DNA of 42,190 nt from Kutzneria sp. 744 (GCF_000568255.1 NZ_KK037166.1:4895831-4938020); one strand, 5' to 3'; shown: positions 24,138 to 32,869, counted from the first letter of the stretch. Program-made: numbers and translations. Notes: generated from the letters alone by a model not told the origin.

Positions 24138-25003
24138 CCGCCGCCGTTGTCGCCCGCCCCGCGCTGGACCGCCCGGTCCGGGCGCCGCTGGGCCGGCTGC
24201 TCGTGTCCGAGCTGCGGTGGATCCTGCGCCGGCCGCGCACGATCATCGCCATCGTGCTGCTGTCGCTGGTGCCGGTGCTCATCGGCGTCGGCACCGTCAT
24301 CGCCGGCAACGCCAACGCCGGCCCCGGCGGTAACGGGCCCGGCTCGCTGTTCACCATCCTCATCGGCAACGGCTTCGTGCTGCCGGTGCTGTCGCTGACC
24401 TTGCTGCTGGCCATGCTGCTTCCGTTGCTGGGGGCCATGTCCGCCGCCGACGCGCTGGCCGGCGAGTCCAACCACGGCACGCTGCGGGGCCTGCTCATCG
24501 CCCCCGTCAGCCGGGCCCGGCTGCTCGGCGTCAAGGCCTTCGGCGTCGGCACCGTGGTGTTCATCGCCACCGCCGCCGTCGCGCTCGTCGGCCTCGTCAC
24601 CGGCGTCATCCTCGTCGGCACCGACGGACTGATCACCTTGACCGGCAACACCCTCAGCTTCGGCGACGCCCTCGCCCGCATCGGGCTGTCCGTCGTCTGG
24701 GTGACCTTCCAGGTCTGGGCCGTCGCCGCCATCGCGCTGGCCGTCTCGGCCTTCACCGAGCACCCGCTGGTCGTCATGGCCGCCACGCTGGCCGGGGCCC
24801 TGGTGTTCGCCATCCTCACGGTCATCCCCCAGCTCGACTGGATGCAGCCCTACCTGCTCACCACCGGCTGGACCTCGCTGACCGACGTGCTCCGCGACCC
24901 CATGCCCTGGGACGGCCTGATCGACAGCACCCTCAAGGCCGCCTGTTACCTGCTCATCGGCCTCTCCGTCGCCTACGCCCGCCTCTCCACCAAGGACGGC
25001 TGA
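24134..25003 (+). CDS. ABC-2 type permease
   Basis: A 289-residue permease with about six membrane segments (IIAIVLLSLVPVLIGVGTVI, LSLTLLLAMLLPLLGAMSAA, and others). ESNHGTLRGLLIAPVSRARL is the typical ABC-2 coupling region. It forms the exporter with the preceding ATPase. The three-gene operon ends here, 43 bases before a long inverted repeat. Confidence 0.92.
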   Translation: MTAAVVARPALDRPVRAPLGRLLVSELRWILRRPRTIIAIVLLSLVPVLIGVGTVIAGNANAGPGGNGPGSLFTILIGNGFVLPVLSLTLLLAMLLPLLGAMSAADALAGESNHGTLRGLLIAPVSRARLLGVKAFGVGTVVFIATAAVALVGLVTGVILVGTDGLITLTGNTLSFGDALARIGLSVVWVTFQVWAVAAIALAVSAFTEHPLVVMAATLAGALVFAILTVIPQLDWMQPYLLTTGWTSLTDVLRDPMPWDGLIDSTLKAACYLLIGLSVAYARLSTKDG

Positions 25004-25025
25004 CCGGCCCCTTCCCCTCTTCACG

Positions 25026-25108
25026 CCCCCTTCCCCTGCTTTTTTGCCATATGTGCGCCACATGTGGCGCTGGAAGTCGAATGTGGCGCACATATGGCGT
25101 GAAGGGGG
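25026..25108. terminator. Large palindromic element after the ABC exporter operon
   Basis: Arms 25046-25063 and 25081-25098 are perfect 18-base complements around 17 bases. Outer arms CCCCCTTC (25026-25033) and GAAGGGGG (25101-25108) extend the stem beyond an asymmetric loop that contains a T6 run. A separate 16-bp palindrome lies at 25055-25070. It probably terminates the ABC operon; its complexity also suits a dispersed repeat. Confidence 0.6.
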
Positions 25109-25187
25109 TGTCCCCCGGGAGAGCTACAGGGAAGTGGGCTCTCGGCGGGGATATCGCGGCCGGTCCGGTGCTCCTAGCGTTTCCGCC

Positions 25188-25847
25188 ATGAATCCTGGGA
25201 TGCGGCGCTGGGCGCGCCTGGTCGTCATCGCCAACATCGTGTTCGTCGCCGCCTGGCTGCTGGCGGCCGCCTGGCAGGGCCCGAACTACAGCGTCGCCGC
25301 GCACACCATCAGCGACATGTACGCCGACGGGGCACCCGGCGCGTGGTTCCTGGTGCTGACGTTCACGCTGTGCGGGGCGGCGGTCCTGCTGTTCGCGTTC
25401 CGGTCCCTGTGGCCGGCCCTCCGGTCGGCGGGCTGGCCGGCGAGGCTGGGCGTGATCCTGTTGGGACTGTCCATCTTCGGGCTCGGCGACCTGCTGTCGC
25501 TCTTCGAGCAGCAGGGCTGCCGCCTGGCCGACGCGGGCTGCACGCCGGAGGCGCAGGGCGCGACCTTCGGCGGCGCGGCCGATGCCACGCTCAGCACCAT
25601 CGGGGCGTTCGCGCTGCCGGTGTGCGGAGTTCTCCTTGCCGTGGCGATGAAGCGGTTGCCCGGGTGGCAGTCGTGGTTCCGCCCGACCCTGTTCGCGGCG
25701 ATCGGGCTGCTGGCGCTGCTCCTCCTGGACGGCATCCTGGGCGGCGTGGGCGCGGGCGGCATCGGGGAACGGCTGTTCGCGCTGGGCGGCGCGGCTTGGA
25801 TCACCGTGCTGGGGCTCGGTGTCCTCCGCCGGACTACAGTCGCGTGA
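25188..25847 (+). CDS. DUF998-family membrane protein
   Basis: A 219-residue protein with about six membrane helices (LVVIANIVFVAAWLLAAAW, WFLVLTFTLCGAAVLLFAF, and others). The periplasmic HTISDMYADGAPGAW motif is typical of DUF998. ATG 25188 fits the family N-terminus; an upstream in-frame opening through the inverted repeat is spurious. TGATG joins its stop to the next kinase start, so it is likely co-transcribed with the two-component genes and could serve as part of the sensing apparatus. Function unknown. Confidence 0.85.
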   Translation: MNPGMRRWARLVVIANIVFVAAWLLAAAWQGPNYSVAAHTISDMYADGAPGAWFLVLTFTLCGAAVLLFAFRSLWPALRSAGWPARLGVILLGLSIFGLGDLLSLFEQQGCRLADAGCTPEAQGATFGGAADATLSTIGAFALPVCGVLLAVAMKRLPGWQSWFRPTLFAAIGLLALLLLDGILGGVGAGGIGERLFALGGAAWITVLGLGVLRRTTVA

Positions 25848-26998
25848 TGGTGCGACGGGCCGTGGATCCGGTGCTCACCTGGTGGCGGGCGCTGGGAATC
25901 CTCACCCAGGACGGGATCTTCGCCCTGGTGCTGGCCGCGCTGGCCTTCGCGCCCGGCCTGATCGACAACGGCACGGATCTGGCCGAGTTCCCGCACCGTC
26001 CGCTGGACGCCCTCGGCATCGCCCTTGGGCTGGCGCAGTGCCTGCCTCTGGTGCTGCGCCGCACGGCCCCGCTGCCCTGCCTGGCGCTGGTCGTCGCCGC
26101 ATTCGTGACGGACCAGCTGCTGGCCTACCCACCCGGTTTCGGCAGCGAAGGCCTGCTCGTCGTGCTCTACACCGCCGGCGCCTACCTCACCGCCCGCTGG
26201 CTGCTCGTCGCGGGCCTGGCGGTGTACGTGGCGTTTTGTGTTGTGCTGCACGGGATGGGCTCGCCCGAGCAGCCGGCGCAGTACGTCACCTTCTTCCTGA
26301 TGACGGTCGTGTGCTGGGCGGCCGGCCGGTGGATGCGGTCCTGGCGGGCCGGCGTCGAGGCCCGGCGGGTGCACAGCGCGGAGCTGGCCGTCGCCGAGGA
26401 ACGGGCCCGGATCGCCCGCGAACTGCACGACGTCGTCACTCATCACGTGACGGCGATGGTCGTGCAGTCCGACGCGGCTCAGTTCCTGATCCCGACCGCC
26501 CCCGACCGTGCCGTCGACGGGCTGGTCGCCATCGGCGACACCGGCCGGCGGGCCCTGGCCGAACTGCGCACCCTGCTCGACGTGCTGGACGGGGCCCGTT
26601 CGACGCCGGTGTCGACGTCGACGGACACCATCGACGAACTGGTCGACCAGGTCCGGTCGGCGGGGCAGCCGGTGGAGTTCACCCAGCGCGGCGACCGGCC
26701 ATCGGACACGCCGGACGGCGTTGCCCTGGCCGTGTACCGGGTGGTGCAGGAGGCGTTGACCAACGCGGTCAAGCACGCGCCCGGCCATCGCACCGTGGTC
26801 CGACTCCACTATGCGGAGGACGACATCACCGTGTCCGTGCACAACGACCTCGCGGCCGGCCGGTCCCGCACCGCCGACCTCGGCGGCGGACGAGGACTGA
26901 CCGGGCTGCGCGCCCGCGTCGCGGCGGTCGGCGGCTCGCTGTCCGCCTCGCGTGACGCCGACGGATTCGAGGTGCGTGCTTGTCTGCCGCTGCGGTGA
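25847..26998 (+). CDS. NarL-type sensor histidine kinase (HisKA_3)
   Basis: A 383-residue kinase with about four or five N-terminal membrane helices and no large extracellular domain. The dimerisation/phosphoacceptor motif is ARIARELHDVVTHHVTAM (His in ELHD), and the ATPase domain has VVQEALTNAVKHAPGH and GGGRGLTGLRARVAA. Such kinases often sense membrane stress or antibiotics. ATG 25847 overlaps the previous stop by one base; a GTG one codon earlier is also possible. The stop overlaps the regulator start as GTGA. Confidence 0.92.
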   Translation: MVRRAVDPVLTWWRALGILTQDGIFALVLAALAFAPGLIDNGTDLAEFPHRPLDALGIALGLAQCLPLVLRRTAPLPCLALVVAAFVTDQLLAYPPGFGSEGLLVVLYTAGAYLTARWLLVAGLAVYVAFCVVLHGMGSPEQPAQYVTFFLMTVVCWAAGRWMRSWRAGVEARRVHSAELAVAEERARIARELHDVVTHHVTAMVVQSDAAQFLIPTAPDRAVDGLVAIGDTGRRALAELRTLLDVLDGARSTPVSTSTDTIDELVDQVRSAGQPVEFTQRGDRPSDTPDGVALAVYRVVQEALTNAVKHAPGHRTVVRLHYAEDDITVSVHNDLAAGRSRTADLGGGRGLTGLRARVAAVGGSLSASRDADGFEVRACLPLR

Positions 26999-27636
26999 TC
27001 CGGGTGCTGATCTGCGACGACCAGGAGCTGGTCCGCGCCGGCTACGCCACAATTCTCGCCGCACAGCCCGACATGGAGGTGGTCGGCGAGGTCGGGGACG
27101 GCCGGGCCGCGGTGTCCGAGGCGCAGCGGCTGCGGCCGGACGTGGTGGTGATGGACGTCCGGATGCCGGTGCTGGGCGGCATCGAGGCGACCGCGCTGCT
27201 CGCCGGCCCCGGCGTGCCGGATCCGGCCAAGGTCCTCGTGGTCACCACGTTCAACCTCGACGAGTACGTCTACGACGCGCTGCGCGCCGGGGCCAGCGGC
27301 TTCCTGCTCAAGGACGCCCGCCCGGCCGACCTGATCGCCGCCGTGCGGACGGTCGCGGCCGGCGAGTCGCTGCTGTCCCCGGCCGTCACCCGGCAGCTGA
27401 TCGGCCGGTTCGCCGACCGGATCCGCCCGCAGGCCAACCCGGTAGACGGGCTGGCCCCACGGGAGATCGAGGTGCTCAAGCTGCTGGCCGCCGGCCTGTC
27501 CAACGCGGAGATCGCCGCCGGCCTGGTGATCAGCCCGGAGACGGTGAAGACCCATGTCTCCCGGATCCTGGCCAAACTCGGCCTGCGCGACCGGGTGCAG
27601 GCCGTCGTCTTCGCCTACCGCTCCGGGCTGTGCTGA
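26995..27636 (+). CDS. NarL/LuxR-type response regulator
   Basis: A 213-residue regulator. The receiver domain has DDQ near the start, phospho-acceptor Asp in VVVMDVRMPVLGG and the conserved Lys in FLLKDARP. The LuxR-type HTH reads APREIEVLKLLAAGLSNAEI and SPETVKTHVSRILAKL. GTG 26995-26997 overlaps the kinase stop as GTGA and is preferred over TTG 26980. It ends four bases from the convergent epoxide hydrolase gene. Its target may be its own operon; no site is evident. Confidence 0.93.
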   Translation: MIRVLICDDQELVRAGYATILAAQPDMEVVGEVGDGRAAVSEAQRLRPDVVVMDVRMPVLGGIEATALLAGPGVPDPAKVLVVTTFNLDEYVYDALRAGASGFLLKDARPADLIAAVRTVAAGESLLSPAVTRQLIGRFADRIRPQANPVDGLAPREIEVLKLLAAGLSNAEIAAGLVISPETVKTHVSRILAKLGLRDRVQAVVFAYRSGLC

Positions 27637-27640
27637 AGGC

Positions 27641-28573
27641 TCAGAGCCCGCGGAAGAAGTCCAGCAGCGCGCCGGTCACGAACTCGGGGCGCTCCTGCTG
27701 CGTCCAGTGGCCGCAGCCCGGCACGTCGACGATCCCTCGCAGGTTGGGCACGAGTGCCTTGGCGGCGGCGTCCATCGCGTAGAACCTGCGCACGGAATCG
27801 TTCTCCCCGCTGATGTACAGCGAAGGCGGGATGATCGGGGCGTCCTGCCAGGCTGCGGTCAGCTCCCAGTTGCGGTCGAGGTTGCGGTACCAGTTCAGGC
27901 CGCCGGTGAAGCCGCTGGCGGTGAACTGCTCGACGAAGATCGCGAAGTCCTCCGGCGTGAGCCAGGCCGGCGGCGTCCCCGGATCGGCGAAGGCGCCGAG
28001 GAAACCGGGCTCCGGGTCGGCGTTGCGCACGCTGCCGTAGGTCCTGCGGAGCGTGGCGGCGATGTCCTTGTCCAGTGCGGCATCCGCGACGCCCGGCTCC
28101 TGGAAGTAGTTCTGGTAGAAGCCATCCCCGAAGCGCTGCCGGGTGACGGTCAGCGGTGGCAGCGATCCGCGCGGCAGCGGCGGCACGCTGATGCCCACCA
28201 CCCCGCGTACGGCATCGGGCCGCAGCAAAGCGGTGTTCCACGCGACCATGGATCCCCAGTCATGGCCGACCACGATCGCCTGTTCCTCGCCGAGGGCATG
28301 GATCAGGGACACCACGTCGCCGGCCAGGTGGAAGATCGAGTACTGGTCGATGGCCGCGGGCCGGCTGGTGTCGCCGTAGCCACGCTGATCGGGCGCGACC
28401 ACCCGGTAGCCGGCGGCCGCGATGGCGTCGATCTGGTGCCGCCACGCGAACCAGGACTCGGGAAAACCGTGCAGCAGCAGGACAAGCGGCCCCTCGCCCT
28501 GCTCGGCGACGTGCATGTCGATGCCGTTGAGGTGGACTTTCCGATTGTGCGGCAAGGCTTTCTCCTCAGTCAT
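27641..28573 (-). CDS. Alpha/beta-fold epoxide hydrolase
   Basis: A 310-residue alpha/beta hydrolase. HGFPESW forms the oxyanion region, the nucleophile is Asp105 in VVGHDWGSM, and the catalytic His289 lies in GCGHWTQQERP. A cap-domain insertion with Tyr residues (NYFQEPG) fits epoxide hydrolases rather than dehalogenases. ATG 28573-28571 overlaps the TetR stop by 8 bases. As third gene after a flavin monooxygenase and TetR it could open an epoxide made by the first gene. Substrate unknown. Confidence 0.88.
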   Translation of the reverse strand: MTEEKALPHNRKVHLNGIDMHVAEQGEGPLVLLLHGFPESWFAWRHQIDAIAAAGYRVVAPDQRGYGDTSRPAAIDQYSIFHLAGDVVSLIHALGEEQAIVVGHDWGSMVAWNTALLRPDAVRGVVGISVPPLPRGSLPPLTVTRQRFGDGFYQNYFQEPGVADAALDKDIAATLRRTYGSVRNADPEPGFLGAFADPGTPPAWLTPEDFAIFVEQFTASGFTGGLNWYRNLDRNWELTAAWQDAPIIPPSLYISGENDSVRRFYAMDAAAKALVPNLRGIVDVPGCGHWTQQERPEFVTGALLDFFRGL

Positions 28574-29276
28574 CACGTTTGGCGATGGAGGCCAGCACCA
28601 GCTCGCGACGGGCGGCCAGCACGGCCAGCGCGGCGTCGGCGACGGCACGAATGTCGTCGGGGCCGGCGGTTTCCGGCCCGAGCAGGGCGGTCACCGCGGC
28701 GGCGAACACCCGGGCCGGCTCGTCGACGGACACCGTGGCGAGCACGGGCTGACTGGTGACCGCGGTCAAGAAACCCGAGAGCAGCGCCTGCATCGCGTAC
28801 GCCTGGTCGTCGAGGGTCCAGTCGGTGCGGGCGAGATTGTGCTTGCGCCACACAGGAATCGCGGCGTACATCAGCGAGGCCGGGCCGATCTTGTCCCGCA
28901 GCTCGCAACTGCGCGGGTGGTTGGTGAGCGCGCCGAGCAGGTCGTCGTCCTCGATCTGGAGCGCGCGTACGAAGGGGCGGTCGACCGTGAGCCGGACGGC
29001 CAGCGGCAGCAGGCGGCTGGGGCGGCACACCTCGGGATCGGCGACGAGCATCTCGGCGAACGAGTCGACCATGCCGATGAAGTCGCGGGCGAACAGGCCG
29101 ACCAGCAGGTCCTCGCGGGTGCTCCAGTGCAGGTACATGGTGCCCTTGGCGACGTGCGCCCGCTCCGCGATCTCCGCGACGGTCAGGCCCTTGACCCCGC
29201 GCTTGAGCACCAGCTCCCGCGCCGCGGCCAGGATGCGCGCCGCGCTGCCCGAGTCCTGTTCGGCAAGTGTCGCCAT
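28566..29276 (-). CDS. TetR-family transcriptional regulator
   Basis: A 236-residue repressor with an N-terminal TetR DNA-binding domain (ARILAAARELVLKRGVKGL, TVAEIAERAHVAKGTMYLHW) and a C-terminal ligand domain of helices. Start ATG 29276-29274. It is the middle gene of a leftward operon, 29 bases after the monooxygenase, so it is expected to be autoregulated; a 15-bp dyad upstream of the operon is the probable operator. Confidence 0.92.
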   Translation of the reverse strand: MATLAEQDSGSAARILAAARELVLKRGVKGLTVAEIAERAHVAKGTMYLHWSTREDLLVGLFARDFIGMVDSFAEMLVADPEVCRPSRLLPLAVRLTVDRPFVRALQIEDDDLLGALTNHPRSCELRDKIGPASLMYAAIPVWRKHNLARTDWTLDDQAYAMQALLSGFLTAVTSQPVLATVSVDEPARVFAAAVTALLGPETAGPDDIRAVADAALAVLAARRELVLASIAKRDD

Positions 29277-29305
29277 GACCGTCCTCCCATCGCGCCAGCC
29301 TGGGA

Positions 29306-30523
29306 TTATGCCCGCGCGATGTCGAATTCCTTCATGCGGCCGGACTTGTTGTGGGTGCGCATGAACCGCAGCACGCTCGACGTCACCGGCATCGACATGC
29401 CCTTCATCATCACCCGCCGCACGCCGATCTGCTTGCGGTTGGGCGTGAAGACCGCGGTTTGCTGCACGCCCAACTGCTGGTAGTAGCTCAGGTACGGACG
29501 CAGCCGGCGTTCCCACTCGGTCAGCGCCCGCTCCACGTCGCAGTGCCGGCGGAGCATGCTGCCCAGCAGGTCCGCGCCGGCCAGCCCGGCCGACACGCCC
29601 ATGCCCGCGTACAGCGTCACGCACCAGGCCGAGTCGCCGACCAGCACGACCCTTCCCTTGTGCCAGCGGTCCATGCGCACCTGCTCGACGGAGTCGAACA
29701 GCAGCTCGTCGGCGGCCGCCAGCGCCTCCAGCGCCGCGCCGAGCATGTCGCCGGTCGGCTCGGGACCGAAGGCCTTGCGCACGCGGACCGCCGGCGGCTC
29801 CGTGAACTCGGCGTCCACGTCGTCGGTCCGGTACCCGATCAGCACCGTCGGCGCGTGGTCGGCGAACGGGAACACCCACAGCGACCGGTCGGGCTCCAGC
29901 AGCGTGCAGCCGTCGTGCAGGGCGAGGCGGTCGAGGCCGCCGGGCAGCTGGAACGCGGCGATCATGTAGTTCAGCCGACGGAGATACCGCTCGTCCGGCC
30001 CGAAGGCCAGCCGGCGCACCGTCGAGCGCAGGCCGTCGGCCCCGACCACCAGGTCGAACCGCTCGGTGACGCTGGTGCCGTCCTCGGTGTTGCGCAGCGT
30101 CACCGTGACGCCGTCGTCGTCCTGGTCGATCGACGTCGGCACCGTGGCGTAGCGGACCTCGACATCCGCCGGCAGCGCCTCGAACCCCGCCTGCTCCACG
30201 TCGCCGCGCAGCATCAGCCACGGCTCGCCGGGTATGTCCCGGAAACCGAGGCCGTATCGCCATTCACCGAAGCGGTCCATGTCGTAGGTGACGCCGTCCA
30301 ACGCCGTCCGGTCATGCAGCCCGTCGAGCATGCCAAGCCGCGCCGCGGCGGTCTTGCCCGCTCCGAACAGGCCGACGAAGTAGCCCCCGGAGCGCCGCTG
30401 CGACGCCTTCTCGATCAGCACGGGCTGCCAGCCGGCGCGCTTGAGCCCCAGTGCCGTCCCGACACCGCTGATGCCGAGCCCGACGACCAGCGCCCGGCGT
30501 TCCCGTTCCGTCTCAGTGGTCAT
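29306..30523 (-). CDS. FAD-dependent monooxygenase, PHBH/TetX type
   Basis: A 405-residue class A flavoprotein monooxygenase. The N-terminal FAD-binding motif is VVGLGISGVGTALGL, the DG motif is VVGADGLRSTVRR, and the GD motif is GRVVLVGDSAWC. It hydroxylates or epoxidises an aromatic or polyketide-like substrate using NAD(P)H and oxygen. ATG 30523-30521 is the first start. Together with the epoxide hydrolase two genes later, it suggests detoxification or tailoring via an epoxide. Related to antibiotic-inactivating TetX-type enzymes, but the substrate cannot be told. Confidence 0.9.
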   Translation of the reverse strand: MTTETERERRALVVGLGISGVGTALGLKRAGWQPVLIEKASQRRSGGYFVGLFGAGKTAAARLGMLDGLHDRTALDGVTYDMDRFGEWRYGLGFRDIPGEPWLMLRGDVEQAGFEALPADVEVRYATVPTSIDQDDDGVTVTLRNTEDGTSVTERFDLVVGADGLRSTVRRLAFGPDERYLRRLNYMIAAFQLPGGLDRLALHDGCTLLEPDRSLWVFPFADHAPTVLIGYRTDDVDAEFTEPPAVRVRKAFGPEPTGDMLGAALEALAAADELLFDSVEQVRMDRWHKGRVVLVGDSAWCVTLYAGMGVSAGLAGADLLGSMLRRHCDVERALTEWERRLRPYLSYYQQLGVQQTAVFTPNRKQIGVRRVMMKGMSMPVTSSVLRFMRTHNKSGRMKEFDIARA

Positions 30524-30542
30524 GTTTTCAAGCTAGACCCAC

Positions 30543-30557
30543 TGACCAAATTCGTCA
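30543..30557. promoter_or_regulatory. Candidate TetR operator upstream of the monooxygenase operon
   Basis: TGACCAAATTCGTCA is a 15-bp dyad (one mismatched pair and the centre) ending 19 bases before the monooxygenase ATG. Location and symmetry suit repression by the TetR protein encoded in the same operon. Confidence 0.5.
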
Positions 30558-30584
30558 TTCCGTCTATTCTGTTAGCTGCGTCAC

Positions 30585-32747
30585 TCAGCCCCACGAACCC
30601 CCGTCCACGGTCGCGGTGCCGGCTTTCAGCAGCTCCAGCTGGGATTCGACGCGATCGGCGTCCTCGGTCCGACGCTGCGTCCGGTACAGGCGCAGCGCCT
30701 GCCGCCACGCGGCGCCGGCTCGGTTGTTCTGGTCGAGGGCCCGGTAGGTCTGCCCCAACCGCTCCAGCGTCTCGGCGGCGGCGTAGGTGTCGCCCAGCTC
30801 CTGCCGCAGCACGAGGGCGCGCTGGTAGTGCCCGAGCGCCTCGGTATGGCCGACGGCAGCGGCCATCCGGCCCAGGCTGTCCAGGATCATCGCCTCGCCC
30901 GGCCGGTAGTGGTGCGTGCGAAGCAGGCTCAGCGCCTGCTCGTACGAGCGCTGCGCCAGCTGGAAGTCGCCGAGCCGGGAAGCGAAGTTGCCGATCATGT
31001 TCAACGCGAACGCCTCACGCAGCGGGCTGTGGCTGACGCGGTAGATGCGCAGCGCGGCAGCGGCATGGCGCAGCGCCTCCACGGTGTCGCCCTGGTGCCC
31101 CCACACCCGCGCCGCCGCATGGTGGGCGGCGGCCCGGTGCGCGTGATTGCCTGTCGCGCCGGCAAAGTGGATCGCGTCGGCGACGAATCTCAAGGCCTGC
31201 CGGTGCATCCCCAGCCGCGAGTACGCGTAACCGAGCATCTGGTGCACGATCGACTTCGCGACCGGATCGTCGCTCTCCCGCACAACCTCGTGCGCCAGCT
31301 GCCAGATCGTCAGGTCGTGGTGCAGATGCCCGCACCACCAGTGGTAGGCGTGCTGGATCCACGCTAGTTGCCAGACGTGCTGCCGCCAGCCGGAACGATG
31401 CGCGAGCTCCTGCACGGCCAGCAACTGCGAATGCTCGACCTCGAACCACGCCAACGCCTCCTGCCGGCTGCCGAGGGCTGCCGGCTGACAGCCCTCGGTC
31501 GCCGGTTCGAGGTCGACCGGCTGGCTGTCCGGATCGAGCAGCTGATCGGCGATGTGGCCGGTGTGCAGGTAGAAGTCGGCCAGCCGGCGCAGCGCGGTCT
31601 CGGGGCCGTGCGGCGTCGGCGTCTGCCGCGCCTGCTGGATGCCGTACAGCCGGATCAGGTCGTGCACCCGGAACCGCCCCGGAACATGTTCCTGCACAAG
31701 GGAAACCCGCTCCAGCTCGCGCAGCACGACCGCGGCGCCGTCCAGCGGGAGGCCGACCAGGCTCGCCACCGCGGGCAGGCTGAGGTCCTGCCCCGGGGCC
31801 AGGCACATGAGCAGGAACGTCTCGGCCTCACGGTCGGTCAGCGCGGCATACGACCACGAGAACACGGCCGACAGGCCGGTGGCCGGATCGTGCTCGTCCA
31901 GCACGCCGAGCCGGGTCGCCGCGTCGCGCAGCTCCTCGGCCAGCCGGGTCAGCGTGAACCAGGGGTTGGCCGTGGCCCGGCCGGCGACCACGCCCAGGGC
32001 CAGCGGCAGCCCGGCGCAGCTGTCCAGCAGCTCGGACACGGCCGCCGGCTCGTCGGCGATGCGGGCGGCGCCGAGCCGGCGGGCCAGCATCGAGTGCGCG
32101 TCGGCCGCGGACAGGACGTCCATCGGCACGAGTCGCGCGTCGTGCTGCACCAGCAATCCGACCAGCCGACTCCGGCCGGTGATCATGACCGAACAGTTCG
32201 AACTCCCCGGTAACAAGGGCGTGACCTGGGCAATGTCCCTCACGTTGTCCAACAGTATGAGCATTCTTTTACCGGCGACCAGGCTGCGATACAGGCAAGC
32301 CATACCATCGATGTCGAGTGGAATTCGCCCGGATTCGACACCGAGTGCCTGAAGGAAGAAGTGCAGAACGGCGTAAGGGGTCTTCGGCTCACCGGCCGCG
32401 TCAAAGCCGCGTAGGTCCGCGAACAACTGGCCGTCCGGGAATCGGTCAATGTTCCGATATGCCCAGTCCAGCGCCAGCCAGGTCTTCCCGATGCCGCCCG
32501 CGCCGCAGATCATCGCGATGCCCGACCGGGTCAGCGCCGCCGTGAGCAGCCGCGTTTCCCGCTCCCGACCTGCGAACGCGCGCGGCCGCGGCGGCAGGTG
32601 GCCGGGTGGAGCCGGCCGGCTGTCGGCCCGTGGATGCAGGTGCACGCCGCCATTGATCTCCCCGGCCTGCACCACGTTGTCGTAAAGACCGGCGGCGACG
32701 GTATTGGCGACCGCCGATCCGAGAACCTCATCGATTTCTTTTGACAT
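30585..32747 (-). CDS. NB-ARC/STAND ATPase with TPR repeats (AfsR-like without DNA-binding domain)
   Basis: A 720-residue protein. The N-terminus (VAAGLYDNVVQAGEINGGVH) is the short motif common before actinobacterial NB-ARC domains. Walker A is CGAGGIGKTWLAL (residues 81-93), Walker B is RMLILLDNVRD, and GLPLALGVVAG is the GxP motif. Residues 430-720 form TPR repeats (ALRFVADAIHF, AQRSYEQALSLL, ALGHYQRALVLRQELGD). The SARP DNA-binding part of AfsR is missing, so it is a sensor or hub rather than a direct regulator. ATG 32747 is preferred; ATG 32795 and TTG 32771 are alternatives. A stand-alone NLR-like defence role is possible but not shown. Confidence 0.85.
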   Translation of the reverse strand: MSKEIDEVLGSAVANTVAAGLYDNVVQAGEINGGVHLHPRADSRPAPPGHLPPRPRAFAGRERETRLLTAALTRSGIAMICGAGGIGKTWLALDWAYRNIDRFPDGQLFADLRGFDAAGEPKTPYAVLHFFLQALGVESGRIPLDIDGMACLYRSLVAGKRMLILLDNVRDIAQVTPLLPGSSNCSVMITGRSRLVGLLVQHDARLVPMDVLSAADAHSMLARRLGAARIADEPAAVSELLDSCAGLPLALGVVAGRATANPWFTLTRLAEELRDAATRLGVLDEHDPATGLSAVFSWSYAALTDREAETFLLMCLAPGQDLSLPAVASLVGLPLDGAAVVLRELERVSLVQEHVPGRFRVHDLIRLYGIQQARQTPTPHGPETALRRLADFYLHTGHIADQLLDPDSQPVDLEPATEGCQPAALGSRQEALAWFEVEHSQLLAVQELAHRSGWRQHVWQLAWIQHAYHWWCGHLHHDLTIWQLAHEVVRESDDPVAKSIVHQMLGYAYSRLGMHRQALRFVADAIHFAGATGNHAHRAAAHHAAARVWGHQGDTVEALRHAAAALRIYRVSHSPLREAFALNMIGNFASRLGDFQLAQRSYEQALSLLRTHHYRPGEAMILDSLGRMAAAVGHTEALGHYQRALVLRQELGDTYAAAETLERLGQTYRALDQNNRAGAAWRQALRLYRTQRRTEDADRVESQLELLKAGTATVDGGSWG

Positions 32748-32840
32748 CAGGCACGCCCGGGCGCCGAACAATGACGACGCCCGCTCCTTCCCCATCCCCA
32801 GATCCGAAGGACATCCGGACGCTACCGGCCGCCGGGGGCG

Positions 32841-32869
32841 ACTGTAGGCCTTTGCGACGACCAGTCGAA
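32841..32869 (-). promoter_or_regulatory. Candidate promoter of the NB-ARC gene
   Basis: On the minus strand TTCGAC (32869-32864), a 17-base spacer and TACAGT (32846-32841) form a good actinomycete promoter about 95 bases before ATG 32747. It sits in the 231-base gap between thiQ and the NB-ARC gene. Confidence 0.5.

Noticed and set aside
23483-25093. Long minus-strand open frame opposite the ABC exporter genes
   Set aside because: Low-complexity Gly/Asp/Gln/Arg translation, no start or ribosome binding site, and conserved ABC motifs on the other strand.
29306-30523. Biosynthetic gene cluster around the monooxygenase
   Set aside because: No polyketide synthase, NRPS, terpene or other core enzyme occurs in the window; three genes alone do not support a cluster.
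30585-32795. SARP-type pathway regulator (full AfsR)
   Set aside because: No winged-helix or BTAD domain precedes the NB-ARC part; upstream sequence holds a promoter and no further frame.
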